Source: Actinomyces radicidentis (lineage in GTDB: Bacteria; Actinomycetota; Actinomycetes; Actinomycetales; Actinomycetaceae). Taken from it: a stretch of DNA of 64,000 nt. Below, in pieces: positions 8,336 to 16,500 of this stretch. Within the stretch, counting starts at the first letter, position 1. Every line of letters begins with the position of its first letter. Both the position numbers and the translations under genes were made by a program. Below the pieces are notes generated by a model, which made no database searches, had not been told where the DNA came from, and saw only the letters and a list, made by a program, of their open reading frames with translations. The stretch lies in contig NZ_CP014228.1 in NCBI RefSeq assembly GCF_001553565.1, forward strand, positions 2,418,001-2,482,000, in the 5' to 3' direction.

Positions 8336-9523
8336 GTGCTCCACCCTACTTTCGTGACCCCTGACCCCACCGTGTTCTGCCGCCTCGACGAGCTCGGCCT
8401 CGTCGCCGTCGGCCAGCTGATCGAGCCGGATCGGGCCACGATCGAATGCCGCGTCGTCGAGGACGACCCGTGGTGTCGGAAGTGCGGTGTCGAGGGCGTG
8501 CCGCGGGACACGGTCACGCGTCGACTGGCGCACGAGCCGTTCGGGCACCGGCCGACGACCCTGCTGGTGCGGGTGCGCCGGTACCGGTGCGGACACTGCC
8601 GGCGCACGTGGCGCCAGGACATGACGCGGGCAGCGGCGCCGCGTGCGAAGATCTCCCGCGGCGGCCTGGAGTGGGCGCTGGGGGGCATCGTCATCGACCA
8701 CCTCACCGTCACCGGCGTCGCCGCAGGTCTCGGGGTGTCCTGGAGTGCCGCGAACGCCGCCGTCCTCACGGAAGGCAAGCGGCGCCTGGTCGACGACCCC
8801 GCCCGGTTCGACGGGGTCACCACGATCGGTGTCGACGAGCACGTCTGGCGACACACGAGGCTGGGCGACAAGTACGTCACCGTGATCATCGACCTCACGC
8901 CCGCGAGGAACAAGACCGGGCCGGCCAGGCTGCTGGACATGGTCGAGGGCCGCTCCAAGGCGGTGTTCAAGCAGTGGCTCGCCGCCCGCCCTGCGGACTG
9001 GGCGAAGCGGATCGAGGTGGTCGCGATGGACGGCTTCGCCGGGTTCAAGACCGCTGCCGCCGAGGAACTCCCCGACGCCGTCCCCGTCATGGACCCGTTC
9101 CACGTGGTCCGCCTCGTCGGCGACGCGCTGGATGTCTGCCGGCGTCGGGTCCAGCAAGACACCACCGGTCACCGCGGGCTCAAGGGCGACCCGCTCTACA
9201 AGGCCCGCCGCACCCTGCACACCGGGGCGAGCCTGCTCACCGACCGGCAGCGGGCACGCCTGGACGCAGTGTTCGCAAGCGAGGAGCACGTCGAGGTCGA
9301 GGCGACCTGGGGCATCTACCAGCGCATCGTCGCGGCCTACCGGGAGCCCGACAAGAACAAAGCGAAGGCGATGATGCAGGAGGTGATCGCTGCGATCAGC
9401 AGCGGCGTTCCCGCGGCGCTCGTCGAGGTCCGCAAGCTCGGCCGGACCATGAAGCAGCGGGCGGGCGACATCCTCGCGTTCTTCGACCGCCCCGGCACCA
9501 GCAACGGTCCCACGGAGGCGATC
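8336..9523 (+). pseudogene. ISL3-family transposase, interrupted near its C-terminus by IS110
   Basis: The GTG at 8336 opens an ISL3 transposase with the N-terminal CxxC zinc finger (WCRKCGVEGVPRDT, YRCGHCRRTWRQD), a helix-turn-helix and the DDE domain: TTIGVDEHVWRH (first Asp), VVAMDGFAGFKTA (second Asp), DPFHVVRLVGDALD. The frame reaches GTSNGPTEAI at 9523, where the IS110 element enters. The remaining 40 residues (NGRPEHLRGSALGFRNLTHY onward) lie at 10914-11033. Without the insertion the protein would be about 435 residues and apparently intact. Confidence 0.9.
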
Positions 9524-9589
9524 TGTGAGTCTGGAATCGGCCGGTCTGGGACTGGCTGGTCATGATGGATGTCGGCCGTGTCGACCGGG

Positions 9590-9745
9590 GTGTGACTCTC
9601 GAAGCAATTGGCCCGCTTGCGGTGTCTTTCCGTTGAATTGTCCGCCCGGGTCGGCGCGGCCGGCGCCGTCCGGCCCACCTCGGTGGCCTCATCAGGAGAC
9701 TGCCCGACCCCTGCGGGGTCGTGGCCCATCACAGATTCGCCCCGA
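9590..9745 (+). ncRNA. Candidate IS110 bridge RNA (target- and donor-binding loops)
   Basis: Elements related to IS621 transcribe a bridge RNA from the left non-coding end; its two loops pair with target and donor DNA. Here CCGTTGA (9630-9636) is the exact complement of core plus right target, TCAACGG. GAAGCAATT (9601-9609) resembles the left target GAGGCGATC at 6 of 9 positions. TCACAGA (9729-9735) is the exact complement of core plus left element end, TCTGTGA. AGGAGA (9694-9699) repeats the right element end at 10905-10910. A perfect 6-bp hairpin, GACCCC-TGC-GGGGTC (9706-9720), sits between the two donor segments. The order target loop then donor loop agrees with IS621. Boundaries are approximate and the RNA itself is inferred. 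Confidence 0.55.
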
Positions 9746-9823
9746 CGTGACCTCTTCCCGGACCGGTGCCGGCCGCTCAGCGACCGTGACCCTGTCGGTT
9801 TGAAGAGAGGAGCGTCGATCGCC

Positions 9824-10897
9824 ATGGCTATCGTCGCGCATGCCCGCCCGTTCGTCATCGGCGTGGATACCCACGCCCGCAACCACGCCATCTCGATCCT
9901 GGCCTGCCCCACCGGTGAGATCGTCGATGAGGCCCAGTTCCCCGCCACCGCAGCGGGTCTGTCACGAGCCGTGTCCTGGGGCGGACGACGCACCGGCGGC
10001 GACGCCGGCGTGCTCTGGGTGATCGAGGGCACCGGAACCTACGGGGCACGCCTGGCGCGCGCCGCATCGGATGCTGGATACGCGGTCGTCGAGGCCCCGC
10101 GCATGAACGCCCGCGCGAACCGCGGCATCGGCAAGTCCGACCCGTTGGACGCCCGCCGCATCGCCGCCGCAGCGCTCCCGCTCCAGGACACGCAGCTGCG
10201 CGAACCGCGCGCTGACGACGGTATCCGCGCCGCCGTCAAGGTGCTGCTGGCATCTCGTGATCACATGAGCACCGAGCGCACCGCGACGATCAACGCGCTC
10301 ACCGCGCTGCTGCGAGTGGTCGACCTCGGAATCGACGCCCGCCGCCCGCTCACCGCGACGCAGATCGTCACGATCGCGGCATGGAGAACACGCGACGAAA
10401 ACCTCGCCACCGCTACAGCCCGAGGCGAAGCCACCCGTCTCGCCAAGCGCGTCGCCGCACTCGACACTGAACTCAAGGACATCACCAAGCGGATCACCGA
10501 TCTCGTCCGCCAGAGCCCTGCAGGCACGCTCCTTGACCAGCCCGGAATCGGGCCGGTCACCGCCGCCGTCGCGTTGACCGCCTGGTCGCATCTGGGTCGC
10601 ATCAGATCCGAGGCCGCGTTCGCCAGCCTCGCCGGTGTCAGCCCGATCCCCGCGTCCTCGGGCAACACCGTCCGGCACCGCATCAACCGCGGCGGTGACC
10701 GACGCCTGAACCGCGCCCTCCACATGGCCATCGTCACCCGCATGCGCATGGACCCCCGCACCCGCGCCTACGTCGAGCGCCGCACCGCCGAAGGACGCAG
10801 CCTCCGCGAGATTCGTCGCTGCCTCAAGCGATACCTCGCCCGTGAGATCTACCGACACCTCAACACCGCAGCCCGGGCCCAGCTCAAGACGACTTGA
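9824..10897 (+). CDS. IS110-family transposase (DEDD recombinase)
   Basis: This 357-residue recombinase catalyses RNA-guided insertion and excision of its element through a RuvC-like DEDD domain plus a C-terminal serine domain. Visible are the first catalytic Asp in VIGVDTHARNHAI, EGTGTYG, NARANRGIGKSDPLDARRIA in the N-terminal domain, then a coiled-coil stretch, the Transposase_20 core DQPGIGPVTAAVALTAW, and the region SLAGVSPIPASSGNT, which should carry the nucleophilic Ser. I chose the ATG at 9824 (AGGAG 11 nt upstream) because the family starts close to the first Asp, although the frame is open further upstream through the candidate bridge RNA. It appears intact and is the best candidate for a still-active element here, with IS30 copy 2. 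Confidence 0.93.
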   Translation: MAIVAHARPFVIGVDTHARNHAISILACPTGEIVDEAQFPATAAGLSRAVSWGGRRTGGDAGVLWVIEGTGTYGARLARAASDAGYAVVEAPRMNARANRGIGKSDPLDARRIAAAALPLQDTQLREPRADDGIRAAVKVLLASRDHMSTERTATINALTALLRVVDLGIDARRPLTATQIVTIAAWRTRDENLATATARGEATRLAKRVAALDTELKDITKRITDLVRQSPAGTLLDQPGIGPVTAAVALTAWSHLGRIRSEAAFASLAGVSPIPASSGNTVRHRINRGGDRRLNRALHMAIVTRMRMDPRTRAYVERRTAEGRSLREIRRCLKRYLAREIYRHLNTAARAQLKTT

Positions 10898-10913
10898 CAG
10901 ACATAGGAGATTC

Positions 10914-11033
10914 AACGGGCGACCCGAACACCTCCGCGGCTCCGCCCTCGGCTTCCGCAACCTCACCCACTACATCGCCAGATCCCTGCTCGAAGCCGGA
11001 GGGTTCAGACCCGCGCTACACCCTCGTTCGTGA
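10914..11033 (+). pseudogene. ISL3-family transposase, C-terminal 39 codons
   Basis: The segment reads NGRPEHLRGSALGFRNLTHY and ends GGFRPALHPRS before TGA, the conserved C-terminus of ISL3 transposases. It continues the frame cut at 9523. Confidence 0.88.
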
Positions 11034-11039
11034 AGAGCC

Positions 11040-11111
11040 GTGTTACGTCAACCAGCATGCACCCGTTCTATATCGCGACCGCATCACTCTCCACCCAACA
11101 ACACGCCGGAA
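11040..11111. other. Short unassigned spacer between ISL3 and IS30 copy 2
   Basis: These 72 bp end in the GAA target duplication (11109-11111). Joined to the sequence after IS30 copy 2 they restore a frame ending NNTPEYGFV and a stop, related to the tail at 6319-6457. Nothing else is recognisable. Confidence 0.4.
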
Positions 11112-12581
11112 GGCGGATTCAAGGGGTGGTCGCAACACTGCGAGGATCGGAGGGGTTGTCGGTGGTTGAGGATCAGGGTCGGCGTCGGCAGTGGCGGGCG
11201 GATCGTGCGGTTCGTGAGGTGATGCGTTCTCCGGGGCGACCGCCGGTGTCCAGGGTCGCGTGCCGCGACTTCTGGCGCCTGGTGGCTGAGGGGTTCTCCA
11301 GTGAGCAGGCTGCGCAGGCCGTCGGCGTGTCGGCGGCCGTGGGGGCCCGATGGTTCCGCCAAGGTGGCGGGATGGCACCGATGTCGTTGGCCGAGCCCGC
11401 CGGCCGATACCTGAGCCTTGACGAGCGAGAGGAGATCGCCGTCCTTCACGCCAAGGGCGAGGGCGTGCGCAGCATCGCTCGTGCGATCGGCCGCAGCGCG
11501 GCGACGGTGAGTCGTGAGCTGCGTCGGAACGCCGCTACCCGCGGCGGGGCGGTGGTGTACAGGGCCAGCGTGGCCCAGTGGAAGGCCGAGCAGGCCGCCA
11601 GGCGCCCCAAGGAGACGAAGCTGGCCTCCAACCCGCGTCTTGGCCAGTACGTCGTTGACGCCCTGGCCGGCAGGGTGACCGACGCGCACGGGCAGGCCGT
11701 GCGCGGTCCGGAGGTACCGGGCTGGAAGGGGCGGGGCAAGCCGCGCAGGGCCGACCGCCCGTGGTCCAGGGGGTGGAGCCCGGAGCAGATCAGCAACCGC
11801 CTCAAGGTCGACTTTCCCTCTGATGAGTCGATGCGGATCAGTCACGAGGCGATCTACCAGGCGCTGTTCATCCAGGGACGCGGTGCTCTGGAGCGCGAGA
11901 TGACCGCGTGCCTGCGCACGGGGCGGGCGCTTCGCAAGCCTCGCCAGCGACGACACAGCAAGCCCCAGGGGCACGTCACTGCCGACACTCTCATCGCTCA
12001 GCGTCCCCAGGAGGCCTCGGACCGCAGCGTCGTCGGGCACTGGGAGGGAGACCTGATCATCGGCACGGGCCGGTCCGCCGTCGCGACGCTGGTCGAGCGC
12101 GTCAGCCGCATGACGATCCTCGTCCACCTGCCGCGTACCGAGCGCGAGGACCTCCATCAGGAGCCCGGGCGGGTGAGGTCCCGCCCCTCCGGCTACAGCG
12201 CCGACGCGGTCGCCACGGCCCTGGAGGAGGCACTCAGCCACCTCCCACTGGAAATGCGCAAGACCATCACCTGGGACCGGGGAGGGCAGATGGCCGCCCA
12301 CGCCGCCCTCACCGCCGCCACCGGCACCAAGATCTACTTCGCCGACCCCCACAGCCCGTGGCAGCGTCCCAGCAACGAGAACACCAACGGACTCCTGCGC
12401 CAGTACTTCCCCAAGGGCACGGACCTATCACGATGGAGCGCCCAGGACCTCCAGGCCGTCGCCCACACCCTGAATGACAGGCCCCGAAAGATCCTGGGCT
12501 GGAAGAACCCCAACGAGGTCTTCAACCATCACCTACACTCCCTCCAACACACACGTGTTGCGACCACCCCTTGAATCCGCC
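11112..12581 (+). mobile_element. IS30-family element, copy 2 (intact)
   Basis: It is 1470 bp, starting GGCGGATTCAAGGGG and ending with its complement, with a terminal repeat of about 26 bp. It is flanked by the 3-bp direct repeat GAA (11109-11111 and 12582-12584), which differs from the CTG of copy 1, so each copy arrived by its own transposition. It lies inverted to copy 1 at 1809-4722. Confidence 0.93.
11162..12574 (+). CDS. IS30-family transposase (intact copy)
   Basis: This 470-residue DDE transposase moves the IS30 element. It has an N-terminal helix-turn-helix region (FSSEQAAQAVGVS), a second DNA-binding segment (SLDEREEIAVLHAKG, SAATVSRELRRN), and the catalytic core with GHWEGDLIIG (Asp), WDRGGQMAAH (Asp) and NENTNGLLRQYFPKG (Glu). 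I chose the GTG at 11162 because GGAGGGG stands 6 nt before it; the frame is open further upstream and an earlier GTG at 11126 lies within the terminal repeat. The last codons (VATTP, stop) lie inside the right terminal repeat. All catalytic residues are present, so it could act on both copies. Confidence 0.92.
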   Translation: MVEDQGRRRQWRADRAVREVMRSPGRPPVSRVACRDFWRLVAEGFSSEQAAQAVGVSAAVGARWFRQGGGMAPMSLAEPAGRYLSLDEREEIAVLHAKGEGVRSIARAIGRSAATVSRELRRNAATRGGAVVYRASVAQWKAEQAARRPKETKLASNPRLGQYVVDALAGRVTDAHGQAVRGPEVPGWKGRGKPRRADRPWSRGWSPEQISNRLKVDFPSDESMRISHEAIYQALFIQGRGALEREMTACLRTGRALRKPRQRRHSKPQGHVTADTLIAQRPQEASDRSVVGHWEGDLIIGTGRSAVATLVERVSRMTILVHLPRTEREDLHQEPGRVRSRPSGYSADAVATALEEALSHLPLEMRKTITWDRGGQMAAHAALTAATGTKIYFADPHSPWQRPSNENTNGLLRQYFPKGTDLSRWSAQDLQAVAHTLNDRPRKILGWKNPNEVFNHHLHSLQHTRVATTP

Positions 12582-12610
12582 GAATACGGTTTTGTTTAAA
12601 GCCAGCCATA

Positions 12611-12915
12611 CCGACAACAGCGCCAGCTACCGGGCCGGGGCCTTCACCCGCACCGTGGAGGGGCTGGCCAGCCGTCACCAGCGGATCCGGCCCTACACGC
12701 CGCACCACAACGGCAAGGCCGAGCGCAACAACCGGATCATGGCCGAAGAGTGCCTCTACACCCGCGAGCTCACCTCACAGACCCAACGCCGCAAGGCGAT
12801 CGCCGTGGTCAACACCCACGACAACTACTATCGCCCCCACCCCGCCTGCCGAGACCAGTCACCCGCCACCCGAGTCCCCACCACCATCAACAACCTCACG
12901 ATCCCATACATCTAG
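12611..12915 (+). pseudogene. IS481-like transposase, C-terminal remnant
   Basis: About 100 residues of a DDE transposase end: TDNSASYRAGAFTRTVEGLA, RIRPYTPHHNGKAERNNRIM, then NTHDNYYRPHPACRDQSPATR and a stop at 12913-12915. The pattern YTPxxNGKAER is characteristic of IS481 and related IS3-type integrase cores. The N-terminal two-thirds are gone, replaced at the left by the 19-bp segment also seen at 6450-6468. This marks the right edge of the IS island. Confidence 0.8.
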
Positions 12916-12950
12916 CGGCGCTGACGGCCAGGTCGGCGGCGTCACCGGGC

Positions 12951-12981
12951 CCGTCGGGGTGATCGGGCTGGGCCCCGACGG
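12951..12981 (-). terminator. Hairpin after the NitT/TauT-type operon
   Basis: CCGTCGGGG (12951-12959) pairs with CCCCGACGG (12973-12981) across a 13-nt loop. It lies just downstream of the last gene of the leftward operon (stop at 13007). There is no U-run, as is common in GC-rich actinobacteria. Confidence 0.5.
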
Positions 12982-13006
12982 CTCGGGCTCGCGTCCCCGG
13001 CGCCGC

Positions 13007-13894
13007 TCAGCGGCCCAGCAGGTGCAGGATCCGGCGCCGCAGGCGCAGGAACTCGGCGCCGCCCTCGTCGCCGCGCACCTCCGGCGGAACCACGACGTCC
13101 TCGAGGACGTGCGCCGGGCGCTCGGAGAGCACGACCACCCGGTCGGAGAGCCGGAGCGCCTCGTCGACGTCGTGGGTGACGAGGACGGCGGTGAAGCCCT
13201 GCGAGCGCCACAGGCGGGCGATCTCGTCCTGGAGCTGGAGCCGGGTGAGGGCGTCGAGCTTGCCGAAGGGCTCGTCGAGCAGAAACAGTCGGGGGCGGTT
13301 GACGAGGGCCCGGGCGAGGGCGGCGCGCTGCGCCATGCCGCCGGAGAGCGTCGAGGGGTAGGAGTCGGCGAAGTCGCGCAGGCCCACGAGCTCCAGGGCC
13401 GCGGTGATGCGGCGCTCGTCCTTCTCGAGGCGGCCGCGGGCCTGCGGGCCCAGGGCGACGTTCTCGCGGACGGTCCGCCACGGCAGGAGGGTCGAGTCCT
13501 GGAAGGCCATGGCCCGTTCGGGGGCCGGGCCGGTGACGGGCTCTCCGTCGACGAGGACCCGCCCGTGGCGCGGTGCGTCCAGGCCGGCGAGGAGCCGCAG
13601 GATCGTCGACTTGCCGCAGCCGGACTGGCCGACGAGGGAGATGAACTCGCCGGGCTCGATGCTGAGGTCGATGCCGTCGAGCACGTCGAGGGTGTCGGGC
13701 TTGGCGAGCTCGGCCTCGTGGCGGGCGCGCGCGGCGGGGGAGACGAGGCGGATCGCGGACTGCACCCACCCGTGGTCGAGGTCGTGGCTCAGCGGGAACG
13801 AGTGCGAGACGGCCTCGAGGCGGACGGCCGCCCCGCGCGGGGCGGTCGGGCGCGCCGGGGCCGTGCCGGGGACGGAGGAGGTCGGGCCAGTCAT
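13007..13894 (-). CDS. NitT/TauT-family ABC importer, ATP-binding protein
   Basis: This 295-residue ATPase drives import by the permease and binding protein encoded just upstream. It shows Walker A GQSGCGKST, signature LSGGMAQRAALARAL, Walker B LFLLDEPFGKLD and the switch His in VTHDVDEAL; the ending of Walker B (EPFGKLD) is typical of the nitrate/sulfonate/taurine (SsuB/TauB/NrtD) group. The ATG at 13894 comes 5 nt after the permease stop, so translation is probably coupled. Residues 30-75 form an insertion between the first strand and the P-loop, longer than in SsuB. The substrate cannot be read from the ATPase. Confidence 0.93.
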   Translation of the reverse strand: MTGPTSSVPGTAPARPTAPRGAAVRLEAVSHSFPLSHDLDHGWVQSAIRLVSPAARARHEAELAKPDTLDVLDGIDLSIEPGEFISLVGQSGCGKSTILRLLAGLDAPRHGRVLVDGEPVTGPAPERAMAFQDSTLLPWRTVRENVALGPQARGRLEKDERRITAALELVGLRDFADSYPSTLSGGMAQRAALARALVNRPRLFLLDEPFGKLDALTRLQLQDEIARLWRSQGFTAVLVTHDVDEALRLSDRVVVLSERPAHVLEDVVVPPEVRGDEGGAEFLRLRRRILHLLGR

Positions 13895-13899
13895 GGGGG

Positions 13900-14955
13900 T
13901 CACCACCGGACGAGGTCCTGCTGCCAGGCGAGCAGGGAGGAGCGGAGCTTGAACAGGAGCACCATGAGGGCGCGGCAGAACACGATGAGGACGACGAGCC
14001 CGACGTACATCCTCGGGTAGTCGGCCCAGCCCTTGACCCAGTTGATGTACCAGGCCAGGCCGCGGTCGACGCCGACCAGCTCGGCGGTCATGAGGGCGGC
14101 GAGCGATGTGCCCAGGCCCGTGAAGAGACCGGTGAGGACGTCGGGCAGGGCCGCCGGGATCGCGAGGCGGCGGATGAGGAAGGACTGGTCGGCGCCCAGG
14201 GTGCGGGCGACGTCGATGTAGGTGCGGGGCACGGCGCGGACGCCGGCGCGCGTCATCGTCGCCATCGGGAACCAGGCGCCGAAGGCGACGATGAAGGCGG
14301 CTCCCAGGTAGGTGGTCGGCAGGACGAGGACGGCGAGCGGCAGGAGGGCCGCAGCCGGCACCGGGCCGATGGTCTGGAGGAGCGGGTGGAGCCAGTAGTC
14401 GGCGCGGCGCGACCAGCCCATGAGGAGACCGGTGACGAAGCCGGCGACGGAGCCGATCGCGTAGCCGGTGAGGAAGAGCAGGGCGGAGGACCCCAGGCAC
14501 GACAGGAGGAGGCGCCAGTCCTCGCCGAGCCCCGCGAGCAGTACCTCCGGGGCCGCGAAGTACGGCGGGTGGAGCAGGTTCGACTTCACGGTCGTCAGCT
14601 GCCACGCGATGAACCAGGCTCCTCCGAAGAGGATCCAGGGCAGCCGGTGCGCGAGTGCGGCCGCGGCGTCGGACGCCGGGCGCGCGACGGCGGCGCCGAC
14701 CCAGGCGGCCAGCCCGACGGTGAGGACGCCGACGACGGAGAGCAGAGGCCCGTGCGGCGCGGTGAGGGCGCCGTCGGCGTCGGGCAGGAGGGCGACGACG
14801 GCGAGGTAGACGACCCAGACGGCGAGTGCGGCACCGCCCCGGGTGAGGATCATCGGGCGCGCGCTCGCGCTCGCGGCAGGGGCCGCGGACGGGCGTGCGG
14901 GAGGCGCGGGCTCGTTGCCCGTCGTCGGTGCTGGAGAGGCGGCTTGCTGTGTCAC
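13900..14955 (-). CDS. NitT/TauT-family ABC importer, permease
   Basis: This inner-membrane subunit forms the translocation path. Hydrophobic segments include AALAVWVVYLAVVALL, LSVVGVLTVGLAAWVG and four or five more. The EAA-type coupling loop for the ATPase is DVARTLGADQSFLIRRLAIP, and the segment GTSLAALMTAELVGVDRGL is typical of SsuC/TauC permeases. The frame is open to a GTG at 15036, but I prefer the GTG at 14955, preceded by GGGAGAACG, giving 351 residues; that is still longer than the usual 260 because of two additional N-terminal membrane segments. It lies between the binding-protein and ATPase genes. Confidence 0.9.
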   Translation of the reverse strand: MTQQAASPAPTTGNEPAPPARPSAAPAASASARPMILTRGGAALAVWVVYLAVVALLPDADGALTAPHGPLLSVVGVLTVGLAAWVGAAVARPASDAAAALAHRLPWILFGGAWFIAWQLTTVKSNLLHPPYFAAPEVLLAGLGEDWRLLLSCLGSSALLFLTGYAIGSVAGFVTGLLMGWSRRADYWLHPLLQTIGPVPAAALLPLAVLVLPTTYLGAAFIVAFGAWFPMATMTRAGVRAVPRTYIDVARTLGADQSFLIRRLAIPAALPDVLTGLFTGLGTSLAALMTAELVGVDRGLAWYINWVKGWADYPRMYVGLVVLIVFCRALMVLLFKLRSSLLAWQQDLVRW

Positions 14956-15057
14956 GGTGCTTCGTTCTCCCGGTGGGTCGGGGGGCCAGGTGGTGCGCGT
15001 GGGTGCGCTGCGCGCGGCGGGCTCCGTGCCGGTCACGGGGCCCGCCGCCCGGGGCGG

Positions 15058-16212
15058 TCAGCGCGTGATGCCGAGGTCGACGTAGACCTTGTCCGCCAGG
15101 GTCTTCGCGTCGATCGACGAGCTGATGAAGCCCGTCTTCTTGAACTCGCCGATCCCCGGCTCGATCGCCTTGCGGAAGTCGACGGCGGACGCGGTCCAGC
15201 CGTAGGTCTTGAGCACCTTGAGAACCGTCGCCTCGTCCGTGGCGACGTAGTCGTTGTCCACCTCGGTCTTCGCCATCTCGGCGAGATGGTCGTCGCCGGC
15301 GGCCAGCCAGTCGGAGCCCTTGAACCACGCCTCGGTGAGGGCCTTCGCCTCGGCCCGGTGCTCCTTGACGAAGGTGCCGTTGAGAGCGACGGAGCAGCAG
15401 AACGCGGCGTCGTCGTTGTTGGCGAGCTCGTGGGCGGTCCCCTTGAGGACGGGGAGGAGCGCGCCCGGGTCGGAGCCGGTGATGGCGTCGACCGTTCCGT
15501 CGGCGAGCGCGGTGCCGAGGGAGTCCTGGTCGACCGTCGTCCAGGTGATCTGGCCGGCCTTCGGGTCCGGGTCGATCCCGGCGTCCGTGAGCCCGATGGA
15601 GAAGTAGGCGAAGGCGGAGGACGCGAGCGAGGGCACGCCGATCTTCTTGCCCTTGAGGTCGGCCAGGGAGGTGATGGGCGAGTCGTTCCCGACGACCATC
15701 CGGAGGCACCCGGAGTGGAACCCTCCGGCGAGCCTGGCGTCCAGGCCGTTGTAGATCGGCTCGAGCCAGGAGAAGAAGATGCCGGGCGCACCGGTGTACT
15801 TGCCGGAGCCGACGGCATCCTTGGCGTCCTCGGTCAGCTGGGTGCGGACCAGCTTGACGTTGAGGTTGGCGTCGTCGAAGTAGCCCTGGTGGTAGGCGGC
15901 GTAGAGGGGCGCGGCGCAGATGTCGCCGCCGATGACGAGCTTGATCTCCTCGGCGGCGCCGGTGACGCCGTCGGCGCCCTTGTTGGAGCGGGTCGCCCAC
16001 CAGCCGCCGCCGACGGCGAGGGCGGCGACGGCCACGCCTCCGCCGATGAGGAGGTTGCGGCGGCTCGTGCCCTTGCGGGCGGGGGCCGTGTCCTCGGCGT
16101 CGTCCGCCGCGAGGATGTCGGCGGCGTTCTCGCTCGTCACCTCGTCGTTCGCGGGGACGGCCTGCTGCTCGGGCTGCTGGGAGGGGGTGGTGTGGTCGTT
16201 GGGGGTGGGCAT
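15058..16212 (-). CDS. NitT/TauT-family ABC importer, substrate-binding protein (Tat-type signal)
   Basis: This 384-residue protein should capture the substrate outside the membrane. It begins MPTPNDHTTP after GAGGAG, with an unusually long polar N-terminus of 48 residues, a twin-arginine motif TSRRNLLIGGG (Arg 51-52) and a hydrophobic stretch AVAALAVGGGWW. No lipobox Cys is visible, so it may stay membrane-anchored by its signal. The mature part has the NMT1/SsuA layout: GGDICAAPLYAAYHQGYFDD, then LADLKGKKIGVPSLASS. The family takes up sulfonates, taurine, nitrate, thiamine precursors and similar ligands; the Cys-rich small ORF upstream favours a sulfur compound, which is inference. Confidence 0.88.
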   Translation of the reverse strand: MPTPNDHTTPSQQPEQQAVPANDEVTSENAADILAADDAEDTAPARKGTSRRNLLIGGGVAVAALAVGGGWWATRSNKGADGVTGAAEEIKLVIGGDICAAPLYAAYHQGYFDDANLNVKLVRTQLTEDAKDAVGSGKYTGAPGIFFSWLEPIYNGLDARLAGGFHSGCLRMVVGNDSPITSLADLKGKKIGVPSLASSAFAYFSIGLTDAGIDPDPKAGQITWTTVDQDSLGTALADGTVDAITGSDPGALLPVLKGTAHELANNDDAAFCCSVALNGTFVKEHRAEAKALTEAWFKGSDWLAAGDDHLAEMAKTEVDNDYVATDEATVLKVLKTYGWTASAVDFRKAIEPGIGEFKKTGFISSSIDAKTLADKVYVDLGITR

Positions 16213-16401
16213 GAGGGCTCCTCGCGGGGTGCGTGGGTGGGAGGTGGGGGGCGTCCCAGGGGGATCGGGGGAGGGGGCTGCCAGGCTCGGGGCGGTGGAC
16301 GGAGCGAGGAGGTCCCGGGGCGCGCGCCGGCGCGGGCCGGCTCTCACCGGCTGCGGGGACCTCAGAGGCTGTCGGGCGGCGTCATCGCCTGCGGGACGGG
16401 G

Positions 16402-16500
16402 TCACCGGGCCTGACAGCGGCAACACGCCATGACGTCGCACAAGGCCACGAGCACGAGGGTGCCGCGGGCGGTGCTGGACGTGGATGCGCCGGTTGCCAT
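16402..16500 (-). CDS. Cys-rich leader peptide (candidate cysteine attenuator)
   Basis: This 32-codon ORF reads from an ATG at 16500 to a TGA at 16402 and ends MACCRCQAR, with four Cys codons in the last third (LCDVM, then CC and RC). It lies 190 nt upstream of the binding-protein gene in the same direction. TACCGT (a TANNNT hexamer) ends 7 nt before the ATG, so the start codon would be close to the first transcribed base, that is, leaderless. Leaderless polycysteine ORFs that sense cysteinyl-tRNA and attenuate downstream sulfur genes are known in mycobacteria; this resembles them in size, position and Cys clustering. Translation is unproven. Confidence 0.55.
   Translation of the reverse strand: MATGASTSSTARGTLVLVALCDVMACCRCQAR

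Larger units (their letters stand above)
9524..10911 (+). mobile_element. IS110-family element inserted in the ISL3 transposase gene
   Basis: The element is 1388 bp. The junctions are defined by comparing the interrupted ISL3 coding sequence: the target reads GGCGATCAACGGG, the left junction GCGATC-TGTGAG and the right junction GGAGAT-TCAACGGG. The only bases common to target and both junctions are TC (9522-9523 and 10912-10913), so TC is the probable recombination core. There are no terminal inverted repeats and no longer target duplication, as is usual for IS110. A 300-nt non-coding left end precedes the gene and only 14 nt follow it, which is the layout of the IS110 subgroup rather than IS1111. 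Confidence 0.88.
8224..11039 (+). mobile_element. ISL3-family element interrupted by an IS110-family element
   Basis: The ends are inverted repeats: GGCTCTTCACGAACGAGGGT at 8224 and its complement ending at 11039. Without the 1388-bp IS110 insertion the element is about 1.43 kb, normal for ISL3. No 8-bp target duplication is visible (flanks GATCTTATCC and GTGTTACGTC), which suggests the flanks were rearranged after insertion. Confidence 0.88.

Noticed and set aside
9608-9823. Upstream extension of the IS110 transposase frame to 9608
   Set aside because: The family starts a few residues before the first catalytic Asp, a ribosome binding site precedes 9824, and the extension crosses the candidate bridge RNA.
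1809-12581. Composite transposon formed by the two IS30 copies
   Set aside because: Target duplications differ (CTG and GAA), and each copy is bracketed by its own duplication, so the pair did not move as one unit.
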